Shown: in pieces, positions 10,960 to 19,832 of the stretch
Numbering within the stretch: the stretch's first letter is position 1
Layout: each line of letters opens with the position of its first letter
Assembly: GCF_016653405.1 (NCBI RefSeq)
Contig: NZ_NHSN01000013.1
Coordinates: 1-64,000 of the forward strand
Reading direction: 5' to 3'
Length of the DNA: 64,000 nucleotides
Source of the DNA: Halorhodospira halophila
GTDB taxonomy: Bacteria; Pseudomonadota; Gammaproteobacteria; Nitrococcales; Halorhodospiraceae
Program-made: the position numbers and the translations under genes
Notes under the pieces: generated by a model
Told to the model about the DNA's origin: nothing
The model's database searches: none
The model's input: only the letters and a program-made list of their open reading frames with translations

Positions 10960-11709
10960 TCAGGCGCGCCGGTGGCGACGCCGGCGGCGCAGCCGCAGCA
11001 CGGTCAGCACCGGGCCGGAGAACATGTAGATCAAAAAGCCCAGACAGATCGCCGTCGGCGGGTGCACCGCCACCAGCGCCATGGCCAGCACCAGCCCCAC
11101 CACCGAGGTGAACCGCACCCGGTAGCGGAAGTCGAGCTCCTTGAAGCTCTCGTAACGGACGTTGCTGACCATCAGCACCGCCCCCAGTAGCACCACCACC
11201 CCCACCGGGATGGCGGCCTCAAGCCCGGTCAGCCCGATACGGTCGCCGAACCAAACCAGACCGACCACCGCCCCGGCAGCTGCCGGACTGGGCAGCCCCT
11301 GGAAGTGGCGCTTGTCGTCCACCCCGCTCTGGGTGTTGAACCGCGCCAGGCGCAGCGCGGCCCCGGCGACGAAGAGGAAGGCCACCAGCCAGCCAACGTT
11401 ATCCCAGGGCGTGCCGGCGCCGGTGTTGCCCAGCGCCCACAGGAAGGCCACCGCCGCCGGGGCGAGGCCGAAGCTGACCATATCGGCCAGGGAGTCGTAC
11501 TGCACCCCGAAGTCGCTCTGCGTCCCGGTCAGCCGCGCCACCCGGCCGTCGAGGCCGTCGAAGACCATGGCCACCAGCACGGCCACCGCGGCGCGACCGA
11601 ACTCGCCGTCGATGGCGGAGATCACCGCCATGAAGCCGAAGAACAGGCACCCCGTGGTGAACAGGTTCGGCAGCAGGAAGATGCCGCGCCGACGGACCCG
11701 CTTATTCAT
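10960..11709 (-). CDS. pssA: CDP-diacylglycerol--serine O-phosphatidyltransferase
   Basis: Makes phosphatidylserine, the precursor of phosphatidylethanolamine, from CDP-diacylglycerol and serine in the inner membrane. The CDP-alcohol phosphotransferase signature is complete: DGLDGRVARLTGTQSDFG followed by VQYDSLAD at about residues 51-76. About seven hydrophobic segments follow or flank it. At 249 residues it is the small type II enzyme. The last helices end in an Arg-rich tail. Its start overlaps the end of the rhodanese gene by 8 bp. The ilvC-pssA-leuA neighbourhood is common in proteobacteria. Confidence 0.93.
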   Translation of the reverse strand: MNKRVRRRGIFLLPNLFTTGCLFFGFMAVISAIDGEFGRAAVAVLVAMVFDGLDGRVARLTGTQSDFGVQYDSLADMVSFGLAPAAVAFLWALGNTGAGTPWDNVGWLVAFLFVAGAALRLARFNTQSGVDDKRHFQGLPSPAAAGAVVGLVWFGDRIGLTGLEAAIPVGVVVLLGAVLMVSNVRYESFKELDFRYRVRFTSVVGLVLAMALVAVHPPTAICLGFLIYMFSGPVLTVLRLRRRRRHRRA

Positions 11710-12151
11710 GCCGCGCCCCCGGCGCCGTATCCAGCGGGAGGCCGTCGGCGTTCCAGGCCATCACCCCGCCCTGCAGGTTGAAGACCGGCTCGAAGCCGTG
11801 CCGGGTGAGCAGGTGCGCCGCGCCGGCCGAGCGCATGCCGCTATGGCAGTAGACCACCACGGGACCACCACCCGGGCAGTGGCCGCGCAGCTCCTGCAGA
11901 CGCCGACGCAGTTGATGCTTGGGGATGTGCACGGCGCCGGGGAGGACGCCGCCGCGGACCTCGGGACCGGTCCGCACATCGAGGAACAGGGTCTCGCCGT
12001 CGTTGACCCGGCGCACCGCCTCGGCCACCGGCAGCGGCCGATAGCGACGCGTCAGGCGACGCCAGAGCAGCCGCCCGCCGAGCACCGCCACGGCGGCGAT
12101 CGCGACGAAACGGACAGGGTCCTGCTCGATCCAGTGAAGCAGCTCGGTCAT
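11702..12151 (-). CDS. Membrane-anchored rhodanese-like protein
   Basis: A single rhodanese domain preceded by one membrane helix (about residues 14-30). The predicted catalytic cysteine is C102 in the loop CHSGMRS, so sulfurtransferase activity is plausible, on sulfide, thiosulfate or a persulfide carrier. Which substrate is used cannot be told. The aspartate of LFLDVR (residues 56-61) and the AWNADGLPL tail fit the fold. It lies between ilvC and pssA and overlaps the pssA start by 8 bp, so it is co-translated with pssA. There is no obvious pathway link with its neighbours. Confidence 0.85.
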   Translation of the reverse strand: MTELLHWIEQDPVRFVAIAAVAVLGGRLLWRRLTRRYRPLPVAEAVRRVNDGETLFLDVRTGPEVRGGVLPGAVHIPKHQLRRRLQELRGHCPGGGPVVVYCHSGMRSAGAAHLLTRHGFEPVFNLQGGVMAWNADGLPLDTAPGARHE

Positions 12152-12173
12152 GGGGCTCCCGGCGCCACCGGCG

Positions 12174-12196
12174 GGCGGGCCCGACGGGCCCGCCCC
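12174..12196 (-). terminator. Strong hairpin between ilvC and the rhodanese gene
   Basis: A perfect 10-bp stem with a 3-nt loop (arms 12174-12183 and 12187-12196) fills the gap after the ilvC stop. No T-run follows on the minus strand, so it may reduce read-through or protect the ilvNC message rather than fully terminate. Confidence 0.45.
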
Positions 12197-12212
12197 ACGC
12201 GCGGACGCTGGC

Positions 12213-13289
<1,077 letters not shown>

Positions 13290-13784
13290 CTAGACGCGCA
13301 GATGGCGCTCGCCGCGGCTGATGCCGATGACACCGGAGCGGACCACCTCTAGGATGTTGCTCGGGCCGATGGCCTCGATGAAGGCGTCGAGCTTGTCGCT
13401 CGTGCCGGTCATCTCGATGGTATAGATCTTCTCGGTGACGTCGAGGATGCGGCCGCGGAAGATGTCCGTCAGGCGCTTGAACTCCTCGCGCTGCTCGGCG
13501 ACGCCGGCGGTGACCTTGATCAGCATCATCTCGCGCTCGATGTGCTTGCCCTCGGTCATGTCCACGACCTTGATCACATCGAGCAGCTTGTTCAGCTGCT
13601 TGATGATCTGCTCGATGATCTGGTCGTCGCCGATGGTGACCAGGGTCAGCCGCGAGATGCTCGGGTCATCGGTGGGGGCGACCGTCAGGCACTCGATGTT
13701 GTAGCCACGGGCCGTGAACATGCCCGAGATGCGCGACAGCGCGCCGGACTCGTTCTCCACCAGCATCGAGATGATGTGCCGCAT
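13290..13784 (-). CDS. ilvN: Acetolactate synthase small (regulatory) subunit
   Basis: The regulatory subunit that binds valine and activates the thiamine-diphosphate large subunit. The N-terminal ACT domain (HIISMLVENESGALSRISG, then FTARGYNIECLTV) covers about residues 3-75 and a second ACT-like domain follows. The length of 164 residues fits the IlvH/IlvN type. ATG 13784 is preceded by gggggagag. Unusually there is no large-subunit gene (ilvB or ilvI) directly upstream: the gene has its own promoter and faces a pilin-like gene. The large subunit must be encoded elsewhere. The symbol ilvH would fit equally well. Confidence 0.93.
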   Translation of the reverse strand: MRHIISMLVENESGALSRISGMFTARGYNIECLTVAPTDDPSISRLTLVTIGDDQIIEQIIKQLNKLLDVIKVVDMTEGKHIEREMMLIKVTAGVAEQREEFKRLTDIFRGRILDVTEKIYTIEMTGTSDKLDAFIEAIGPSNILEVVRSGVIGISRGERHLRV

Positions 13785-13825
13785 GTAGCTCTCCCCCGGA
13801 CCGCAATGTGCGGAGTAAATGCGGG

Positions 13826-13854
13826 AAAATACTGGCCGGTGGGGCGGAGGTCAA
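13826..13854 (-). promoter_or_regulatory. Sigma-70-type promoter for ilvN-ilvC
   Basis: TTGACC (13854-13849) and TATTTT (13831-13826) on the minus strand are spaced by 17 bases, placing the transcript start about 35 nt before the ilvN ATG. This shows that ilvN is the first gene of its operon here. Confidence 0.65.
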
Positions 13855-13950
13855 GCAGGGGCCAGCCAACCTCTCCAGCGGCCGCCACCGCAACCGCCTC
13901 GGACGAGGGCACAGCCTACCATCTCGCCGATACGCGCCCATGACCGCGGT

Positions 13951-13979
13951 TTGACTCCCCTCGCGCGCGCGAGCTAATT
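13951..13979 (+). promoter_or_regulatory. Possible promoter with embedded palindrome before the pilin-like gene
   Basis: TTGACT at 13951-13956 is a good -35 element, and 17 bases later CTAATT is a poor -10. The spacer consists almost entirely of a perfect 14-bp palindrome (13960-13973, alternating CG). Such a palindrome between the boxes could be an operator or a DNA-topology switch. This is an inference from spacing only. Confidence 0.4.
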
Positions 13980-14012
13980 TTTGGGTCGAAAGCCTGCGTG
14001 CAGGGAGAGATC

Positions 14013-14468
14013 ATGCGGCACACAGGGAACCTCTGGATCGCCGGCCCGCTGACGTGCCTGATCGGCTTGGTTTCAACCTCAGCTACGGCCCAGACGCCGG
14101 GGCAGGATCAGGCCTCTTTTAGCCAGGAAATCTCGGTCCAGGAACCCGTCCAGGCCGGGATTGAGGAGCCGAACCCGCACATGAAGCTCAACGGAGGGGC
14201 CCCCATCACCGCCGGGGAGAGCGCCTCCGGAGAGTTCAAGTATCTCGTCAAGGGGTTCGGCCCCATGCAGATCACCTTTGACGAGTCGCTCCGACAAGGG
14301 CCCGATGGGGCCGAGGAGCATGCAGACCTGGAAGTACCGGGGACGCAGCGGGAGTTCGTCAAGCTGCTGCATGTGGATGACGGGGAGGTGACCGCAAAGA
14401 CCGAGGAGGAAGCACCCTCCGGCAGCTATCAGTGGGAGGTCACCGTCACCGCCTCGTACGACTGGTGA
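14013..14468 (+). CDS. Exported pilin-like protein
   Basis: A 151-residue protein with a clear signal peptide (hydrophobic LTCLIGLVSTSATA, cleaved near residue 26) and an acidic beta-rich body. Its last residues, SGSYQWEVTVTASYDW, share the pattern G-x-aromatic followed by alternating Val/Thr and a C-terminal aromatic with the two pilin-like proteins of the facing operon (19034-19477 and 18378-18950). Such C-terminal strands are typical of chaperone-usher pilins. ATG 14013 was chosen over 13998 because cagggagaga precedes it by the right distance and the signal peptide starts there. It may be a minor or tip subunit. The family assignment is inferred, since no sequence-specific motif is known to me. 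Confidence 0.7.
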   Translation: MRHTGNLWIAGPLTCLIGLVSTSATAQTPGQDQASFSQEISVQEPVQAGIEEPNPHMKLNGGAPITAGESASGEFKYLVKGFGPMQITFDESLRQGPDGAEEHADLEVPGTQREFVKLLHVDDGEVTAKTEEEAPSGSYQWEVTVTASYDW

Positions 14469-14527
14469 CACCGCCCCTAAACATCGCTAAAGCGCCGCCC
14501 AGGTAAGCGCCCCTCCCGGCTAGCAGC

Positions 14528-17434
14528 TCACTGCGACTCCAGACCGAGCTTCCCGGTCCGCTCCCAGTGGGCGATCTCGTCCAGCGGAGCCTGATCTGCG
14601 GGGACGATCACCGAGTCCCCATCGTCTGGATCACCATTGAGCATCTGCACCTCCTCGACCAACGCCGCTAGATCTTCGTCGGACATCGGGGCCTCCAGCC
14701 GCTCCAGCACATGCTCCAGGTGCTCGCGAAGGCTGTACCCCTCGTCGAATCCGAAGCGAATCTCTTCCACCGGGGAAGCTGGCTCAGCAGCCTGGACGAT
14801 CTCACCATCATCGTGGATGGTCAGGTCGTAACCGCGGGCCAAGTCCCCATCGTCCTCAATGGCGACCCGCTGCGCGGTCGCTGATTGCGGCACGCCAAGG
14901 CGCTCCGCCTGCTCCTCGGAGGCCTGGATCCGGTAAGCGCCAGGGGGGAGTCGATCGAGGATGTAGAGGCCGTCAAAGACACTGCGCTCGCTGCGCACGA
15001 CCTCGCCGCTCTCGGCATCGACCGCTTCCACCTCGAAGCCCGAGACCTCCTCGGGGTCGTACAGCCCGCGCCGCCGCTGCACTGTACCGTCCACCTCCCC
15101 GGTCTCGTGCAAGGCGTACTCCACGGGCAGCACCCTGCCGGGGCGCGGCTTGAAGCTCACCCCCTCCTTGGCCGGCCGCACGAAGGGGTTCTCGATGGAG
15201 CCGACATCAACCTCAACATTGACCGGCTCGTGTGGCTCCAGTCGGGCCACCCAGGCCTCACCGTCCTCGTTACTGGCCCCGCACTGACGGTCGGCACAGA
15301 CCTCGACATTCTCCACGGGCTCCCCGTCCTGGTGCACGCGGGCCAGGACGGCGCCGTGATCGTAGCCGCGCCCGGCCTCCGGATCGGGATACCAGCCGCC
15401 ATCCGGATGGGGCAGACCGCCGACGTCCACGCCGACCGAGACCTGCCAGCTCCCCTCGGTATCGATCTGGCCCCGCCCCGACAGCCGCCAGTACTCGCGG
15501 CTCGTGCGGGAGAGCCCCAGCCGTAGGCGGTGGGGGCGATCGTTGAAGCTCCCGCGCAGGCTAGCGCTGCCGCGCCAGTTCGCGTTGAGGTCCTGGCTGT
15601 GCTCAGCGTTAGCGCTGTCCATCTCCGCCTCGGGGGCGAGGTCGTAGCTGACCCCGAGGCTCAGCCGCCCCTGGCGATGGCGGCCCCAGCGGGTTTGGAG
15701 GCTTCCCCGCGCTGCGGGATCCTCGTCATCCGTCCGGCTGACGCGGAGCGAATGCCTCAGGCGCTGCCCACCGATGGTCACGTTTTCGCGGGTGCGCAGC
15801 CGCTGCCAGGTGGATTCGCCGTCCGCCGACTCCTGGTGCTCATAGCGCAGCCGCGTGCGCAATGGCCCGAGGGAGCCGGCGGCCTGGAGCTCATGGCCGT
15901 GGCGCAGCTCGCCGCTGACGCGGCTGCGGATGGCGTCGCCCTCGAGGCCATCCACATGGGTGTACTCGTAGCCGAGATCCAGCGGCCCCAGCCCCCGATC
16001 CAGGGACAGCCGCCAGGCGCTGCCATCCTCGCGATCGAAGGCACCGCGCACACGGCCCCAGACGCCCAGGGCGCTGAAAGCGGCGTCCGCACCCACAAGC
16101 TCGCGCTCGGCCGGAGCCGCCTGCTCATCGGGCTCCTGGTAGTGGACGTCCGCGCCGACAGTCACGGCCTCGGTCACGCCGACATCCACCCGCCCGGCAG
16201 CGCTCCGGACGTGCTCATCGGCTGGGTCCTGCTCGTAGAGGCTCTCGCCCTCCCGGACGGCGTCGAGGCTGTAGTGCACCCTGCCCGGGGGCAGCAGCCC
16301 GGGGCCGATCTCGATGGTGCGCGTGATGGTCTCCCGCTCACCGTGCGGCCCGTAGAACTCGATGGTGTAGGGGTTGGTGCCCGGCCGGGCGTCGATGTCG
16401 TCGAACTCGAGGCGGTCCGTATCGACGTCCTGGGCGAAGTCGATCAGGTCACCGTCGCGATAGAGTTCGACATCCCAGCCCTCGGGGACCTCGATCTCGA
16501 TTGTCTGATCGGTGAAGGTCGTTCGCGCCACGCCCTCCGGACGGTTGGTCGCGGTCACCCCCATCCCGGAGCGACCGCGGCGGACCAGGTCATAGCGCGG
16601 CGGATTGACCCGACCTAGCTCGTAGCGCTCCAAAGCCGGGTGGCTAACCTGCTGGCCGAGCACGCCGTCGAATCGGCGGAGGCCATCCTCGTCATTGGCC
16701 AGGAGCCGCCACTCCGACTCGTGCCAGAGCACATCACCGGCCCCTGCAAGATCGCCCCGTGTAGCGGTCTGCTCGTCGTTCAGCCGCTGGTCGAGGCTCA
16801 GGGACCATGCGGGGCGAGTCAGCGCGCGCCGCGGGAGCGGCTCCCGGGGCAGCCACGCCTCCCCCTCGTCGGCGGGAGCCCCGTCGCGAAGCTCCGCCCA
16901 GCGGGACTCGCGCTCCAGCCGGCTGAGCACAGGAAGCTCCTCCTCAGCGCGCATGTGGATCTCGGCATCGCGCGGGCGGTGCTCGAAGTCCACGGGCAGG
17001 AACGCCTGGATGGCCTCCTCCCGGAGGTAGAGGTCATCGTGCTCCTGGATCCAGTCCTCGTCCCCGAGGACCAGGGGGTCGCCTCCGACCTTGCCCATGC
17101 CGCTCTCGGCGTCGAAGGAGACCGTGCGGTCGGGATCGAGGACCCACCCAGTCACCTCGCCCTCGCGGGGTTGCACGTCCAGCGCCAACTCCAGGTGGCT
17201 GGCGATCTGCCCGAGGGGGTAGTAGACCGCTTCCCCCTCCTGGATCAGGTATTCGGTATCGGCGAGCATGTAGCCCTCTAGGCTGAGGCGGACGATCATG
17301 TCGCTCCGCGCTTCCTCGTCCGCCTCCTCGAGGGCATCCAGTGAGAGGGGGCTCGATGCGAGGCCGATCGATGGCTGCAGCGCCAGGGAGAGGCCAACGA
17401 AACCGGCCAGGAGCGCGGCGCGGGCGGACACCAC
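14528..17434 (-). CDS. Outer-membrane usher-like protein of a divergent chaperone-usher pilus system
   Basis: A very large exported protein (968 residues, signal peptide to about residue 26) following a PapD-like chaperone gene. Residues 45-190 hold an N-terminal domain with the pattern [17 protein letters not shown] and [15 protein letters not shown]. Around 310-370 is a beta-sandwich block ([29 protein letters not shown]), and the middle is strand-rich, as expected for the barrel. Near residues 700-740 and 780-860 are carboxypeptidase-regulatory-like repeats ([16 protein letters not shown]). This matches alternative ushers (CS1/TcfC-like) rather than classical FimD. The start is GTG 17434, 9 bp after the chaperone stop. 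A pilus-assembly role is inferred from these features plus the operon. Confidence 0.75.
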   Translation of the reverse strand: MVSARAALLAGFVGLSLALQPSIGLASSPLSLDALEEADEEARSDMIVRLSLEGYMLADTEYLIQEGEAVYYPLGQIASHLELALDVQPREGEVTGWVLDPDRTVSFDAESGMGKVGGDPLVLGDEDWIQEHDDLYLREEAIQAFLPVDFEHRPRDAEIHMRAEEELPVLSRLERESRWAELRDGAPADEGEAWLPREPLPRRALTRPAWSLSLDQRLNDEQTATRGDLAGAGDVLWHESEWRLLANDEDGLRRFDGVLGQQVSHPALERYELGRVNPPRYDLVRRGRSGMGVTATNRPEGVARTTFTDQTIEIEVPEGWDVELYRDGDLIDFAQDVDTDRLEFDDIDARPGTNPYTIEFYGPHGERETITRTIEIGPGLLPPGRVHYSLDAVREGESLYEQDPADEHVRSAAGRVDVGVTEAVTVGADVHYQEPDEQAAPAERELVGADAAFSALGVWGRVRGAFDREDGSAWRLSLDRGLGPLDLGYEYTHVDGLEGDAIRSRVSGELRHGHELQAAGSLGPLRTRLRYEHQESADGESTWQRLRTRENVTIGGQRLRHSLRVSRTDDEDPAARGSLQTRWGRHRQGRLSLGVSYDLAPEAEMDSANAEHSQDLNANWRGSASLRGSFNDRPHRLRLGLSRTSREYWRLSGRGQIDTEGSWQVSVGVDVGGLPHPDGGWYPDPEAGRGYDHGAVLARVHQDGEPVENVEVCADRQCGASNEDGEAWVARLEPHEPVNVEVDVGSIENPFVRPAKEGVSFKPRPGRVLPVEYALHETGEVDGTVQRRRGLYDPEEVSGFEVEAVDAESGEVVRSERSVFDGLYILDRLPPGAYRIQASEEQAERLGVPQSATAQRVAIEDDGDLARGYDLTIHDDGEIVQAAEPASPVEEIRFGFDEGYSLREHLEHVLERLEAPMSDEDLAALVEEVQMLNGDPDDGDSVIVPADQAPLDEIAHWERTGKLGLESQ

Positions 17435-17443
17435 CCCGACCGG

Positions 17444-18298
17444 TCACTCGACCGTCACGACCTCTTCCGCGAGGACATGGCCGCCCTCGGGGGCCGGGCT
17501 CCCGTCCTCCGCCTCGTCGAAGGCCCGGTAGACCAGCCGCAGCCGGTCACCCGCCCGGATCCCGGCCTCGGCATTGTCGAGCTCGATGATGCGGTGATCC
17601 GCCATGGAGGCGGGCACCACGGCGCGGGAGCGCTCCAGGACCGGCTCCGCCTCACCCTCCCGGTAGACGGCCAAGTCGCCGTAGACGCCCCGCTCGCCGT
17701 TGCGCTCGAGCACCACCTCGAGGGTATCGTCATCCTCCTCGGCCACGCGGCGGACCTCGCCGAAGGCGGGCTCGGCCTCGGGCTCACCGTAGGTGATCGC
17801 CATGGGCACGCTCATGGCGAACAGGGTCTCGATCTCCACCGCCACCTCGTCCTCGCCGAGATCGTCGGCGAAGGCCTGGGCATCCCCGGTCGGCATGGTC
17901 CGGACCGCGAGCCGCGCCCGGTACTCGCCCGGCTCCAGGTTATCCGGGAAGCGGGCCATCATGCGCACGGTCTGGCTCTCGCCCGGCTCCAGCGTCATCT
18001 GCCGCGGATGGAACCGCACCAGGTCAGCCCCGTAGTAACCACGATCGCTGTTCGGAGGCTCGACCGGCTCCTTCAGCTCTGTGCCGGCGCGGGGTGTCAC
18101 CTGCTCGTCCAGGACCAAGACGCGATACTCCTGGCGCTCGTCGCTGCGATTGAAGACCTGGACCTGCGTGGCGCGCTGCTGCTCATCCAGGAAGACGCGC
18201 TGCGGGGCGAGCTGCAACGAAGCCATCGCATCGCCCACCACCGCCAAGCTGAGCCCCGCAGCTGCCAGCCACGACGCGCCGAACGCGAGCCTGCGCAT
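17444..18298 (-). CDS. Periplasmic pilus chaperone (PapD-like)
   Basis: A 284-residue exported protein. The signal peptide ends near SLAVVGDAMA (residue 26). It opens with LQLAPQRVFLDEQQRATQVQVFNRSDERQEYRV, the classic first strands of a pilus chaperone in which subunits are bound by donor-strand complementation. The conserved block VRFHPRQMTLEPGESQTVRM follows at about residue 92 and a second Ig-like domain starts near 165. It is acidic, as expected for a halophile's periplasm. It sits between the pilin-like genes and the usher. The call rests on the fold pattern and gene order. Confidence 0.85.
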   Translation of the reverse strand: MRRLAFGASWLAAAGLSLAVVGDAMASLQLAPQRVFLDEQQRATQVQVFNRSDERQEYRVLVLDEQVTPRAGTELKEPVEPPNSDRGYYGADLVRFHPRQMTLEPGESQTVRMMARFPDNLEPGEYRARLAVRTMPTGDAQAFADDLGEDEVAVEIETLFAMSVPMAITYGEPEAEPAFGEVRRVAEEDDDTLEVVLERNGERGVYGDLAVYREGEAEPVLERSRAVVPASMADHRIIELDNAEAGIRAGDRLRLVYRAFDEAEDGSPAPEGGHVLAEEVVTVE

Positions 18299-18329
18299 AC
18301 GACCGACCTCCCCACACCTGAAAGAAAGG

Positions 18330-18361
18330 GCGGGGGCTCCGGCGTCCTCGCCTGCCCCCGC
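18330..18361 (-). terminator. Nested hairpin between pilin-like gene 2 and the chaperone gene
   Basis: Outer 8-bp arms (18330-18337 and 18354-18361) enclose an inner 4-bp stem with a 4-nt loop. On the minus strand a pyrimidine stretch (ccctttctttc) follows, so this resembles a leaky intrinsic terminator that would keep chaperone and usher below pilin levels. Confidence 0.55.
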
Positions 18362-18377
18362 AAGGATCCCCGATCAG

Positions 18378-18950
18378 TTAGAAATCCGCGTAATCCACGT
18401 AGGCGTGGATCGTCGCGCTATAGGTCCCTGCCTCGATGTCCTCCGGGATCGGGGACTCGGTTGTGGCCTGATCGCCGTTGGCCTCACAGCCACAGACAAT
18501 GATCGGGTACTCGTAAACACCATCGCCGTTCAGCTCAACGGGACCCTTCGAGAAGTCGAAGGTCGCCGAGAGCATCATCTCGAACGTGTCGGAGCCATTC
18601 TCCACCTCCAGGATGGCCCTCTTGTCATCGACCTCATCCAGATCGCCGTCCAGCTTGAGATTGACCAGCTTCTCCGGCTCGCCCTCGATCGTGAGCTGCG
18701 GCTCATTGTAGCTCTCGGGCAAGGGCTCGCCGGTAAAGAGCGGGTCATCCCAGGTTAGGTCCGGCTCGACCGTGACATTGAGCTCGGCAAGCTCCGTCAC
18801 CTCGAGCGAGACCTCCATCGACTCCTCGGCATCGGACCCGTCCTGATCCGCCGATGCCGTACCTGCGACGACGGCGAGCACACTGGCCACCGTCCATGCC
18901 GCAACACTCTTGTGAGCCCGGCACGGTGGATAGCGCTTCCATCGGCTCAT
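18378..18950 (-). CDS. Exported acidic pilin-like protein 2
   Basis: A 190-residue protein with an N-terminal signal (basic MSRWKRYPPCRAHKS, then hydrophobic AAWTVASVLAVVAGTASA) and a very acidic body of alternating strands. The C terminus, IEAGTYSATIHAYVDYADF, follows the G-T-Y plus alternating-hydrophobic pattern of chaperone-usher subunits. A CGC motif (residues 153-155) is unusual and might coordinate metal or form a strained disulfide. The ribosome site aggaggtga is near perfect, suggesting high expression. It is the second gene of the operon. Specific function is unknown. Confidence 0.75.
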   Translation of the reverse strand: MSRWKRYPPCRAHKSVAAWTVASVLAVVAGTASADQDGSDAEESMEVSLEVTELAELNVTVEPDLTWDDPLFTGEPLPESYNEPQLTIEGEPEKLVNLKLDGDLDEVDDKRAILEVENGSDTFEMMLSATFDFSKGPVELNGDGVYEYPIIVCGCEANGDQATTESPIPEDIEAGTYSATIHAYVDYADF

Positions 18951-18976
18951 GGCTCACCTCCTCTAGCCTTGATTCA

Positions 18977-18999
18977 GCGGGCCCCTCTGCGGGGCCCGC
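18977..18999 (-). terminator. Hairpin after the first pilin-like gene
   Basis: A perfect 9-bp stem with a 5-nt loop (arms 18977-18985 and 18991-18999) lies in the 83-bp gap between the two pilin-like genes. Strong hairpins after a major subunit gene usually cause partial termination or 3'-end stabilisation. No clear T-run is present. Confidence 0.5.
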
Positions 19000-19033
19000 G
19001 TTTCATCCTGCAGATCCTCGGCTGAGGAGGCAC

Positions 19034-19477
19034 TTAGAAAGCCGTATAATCCGCCGTGATACTCACGCTCCCCTCATGTTCACCGGTGTCCGCGTTTTCA
19101 TCGACCTCAACCGTCAACTCCCCGCCAGCATCCAAGTCATCTTCGTCGGGCAGACTGTCAGTAAAGTCCTCCGGGGTCGTGAGAGAGACACCAGTGCCAT
19201 CGAAACCCGTCGACTCATAAGTAACCTGTACGTTCTCGCCGCCTTCGCCACTCACGCTAGCGTCAAAGGAATGATCCTCTTCCTGGCCTTGGACGTACTG
19301 GTCATCCAAACTCGGCTCATTATCAATCGTGACTTCCACCGCCTCCCAGACCTCGACCTCAACGTCGAAGCTGTCACTGTCCTCCCAGTCGTCGGCCGCG
19401 ACATTCCCGGCCCCGATGGCCAGAACGGAACCCGCGGTCAGCGCCAGCGCACCCTTGGTCCAGTCGAACTTCCGCAT
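19034..19477 (-). CDS. Exported acidic pilin-like protein 1 (likely major subunit)
   Basis: A 147-residue protein with a signal peptide (LALTAGSVLAIGAGNVAA, cleaved near residue 28) and a highly acidic, strand-rich mature part. It ends TGEHEGSVSITADYTAF, matching the other two pilin-like proteins in the pattern of the last strand. It is first in the operon, with gaggaga seven bases before ATG 19477 and a strong hairpin after the stop, the usual layout for a major pilin. Homology to known pilin families is not evident by eye, so the role is inferred from context. Confidence 0.75.
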   Translation of the reverse strand: MRKFDWTKGALALTAGSVLAIGAGNVAADDWEDSDSFDVEVEVWEAVEVTIDNEPSLDDQYVQGQEEDHSFDASVSGEGGENVQVTYESTGFDGTGVSLTTPEDFTDSLPDEDDLDAGGELTVEVDENADTGEHEGSVSITADYTAF

Positions 19478-19547
19478 GACTGCTTCTCCTCTGTTTCCCT
19501 GTGCGAATCCTTTGGTCTGCTTCAGCCAAGAAGCGACTTCCGGTGGT

Positions 19548-19592
19548 CCAGCCCCGGGTCATTTCTCCGGTCGTCGACCCGGGATTGGCTGG
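19548..19592. promoter_or_regulatory. Interrupted inverted repeat upstream of the pilus operon
   Basis: CCAGCC-CCGGGTC at 19548-19560 mirrors GACCCGGG-AT-TGGCTGG at 19576-19592, with a 3-nt bulge. It lies 70-115 bp before the first pilin ATG, so it is either an operator or part of the 5' leader. Confidence 0.4.
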
Positions 19593-19752
19593 CACTTGGG
19601 ACGCTACCAAAGCCCCCTGACCGTTTCCGTCCAGCTGTTCCGACGAATGGGCGCCCTCGATCGTCCGAAACATCAGACACCCGCGCACTGGCCGATCTGT
19701 CCATGGATCTGGACACTCCACCCTTCCATCGCCCGTCGCCCCTCCGGTTAAC

Positions 19753-19762
19753 TAAACGTTTA
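19753..19762. promoter_or_regulatory. Perfect palindrome TAAACGTTTA upstream of the GGDEF-EAL gene
   Basis: A 10-bp perfect palindrome in the shared region between the pilus operon and the HTH-GGDEF-EAL gene. The form resembles operators of LacI-family regulators, but no regulator is identified. The neighbouring HTH protein is one candidate for binding here. Confidence 0.3.
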
Positions 19763-19769
19763 CCAGTGA

Positions 19770-19788
19770 GGGGCCGCAACGCGGCCCC
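19770..19788 (+). other. Perfect 8-bp hairpin in the leader of the GGDEF-EAL gene
   Basis: Arms 19770-19777 and 19781-19788 with a 3-nt loop lie about 45 bp before ATG 19833. It may stabilise or control the message. The rest of the 355-bp gap 19478-19832 holds only the inverted repeat and palindrome listed separately and a weak sigma-54-like site. Confidence 0.4.
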
Positions 19789-19832
19789 GGGAGGAGCGCA
19801 AGCGCGGGGCCACTTGGACAAGGAGTGCACCG

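Noticed and set aside
19590-19605. Sigma-54-like site upstream of the GGDEF-EAL gene
   Set aside because: The -24 half is good (TGGCAC) but the -12 half is ACGC instead of TTGC, and it is 230 bp from the start codon.
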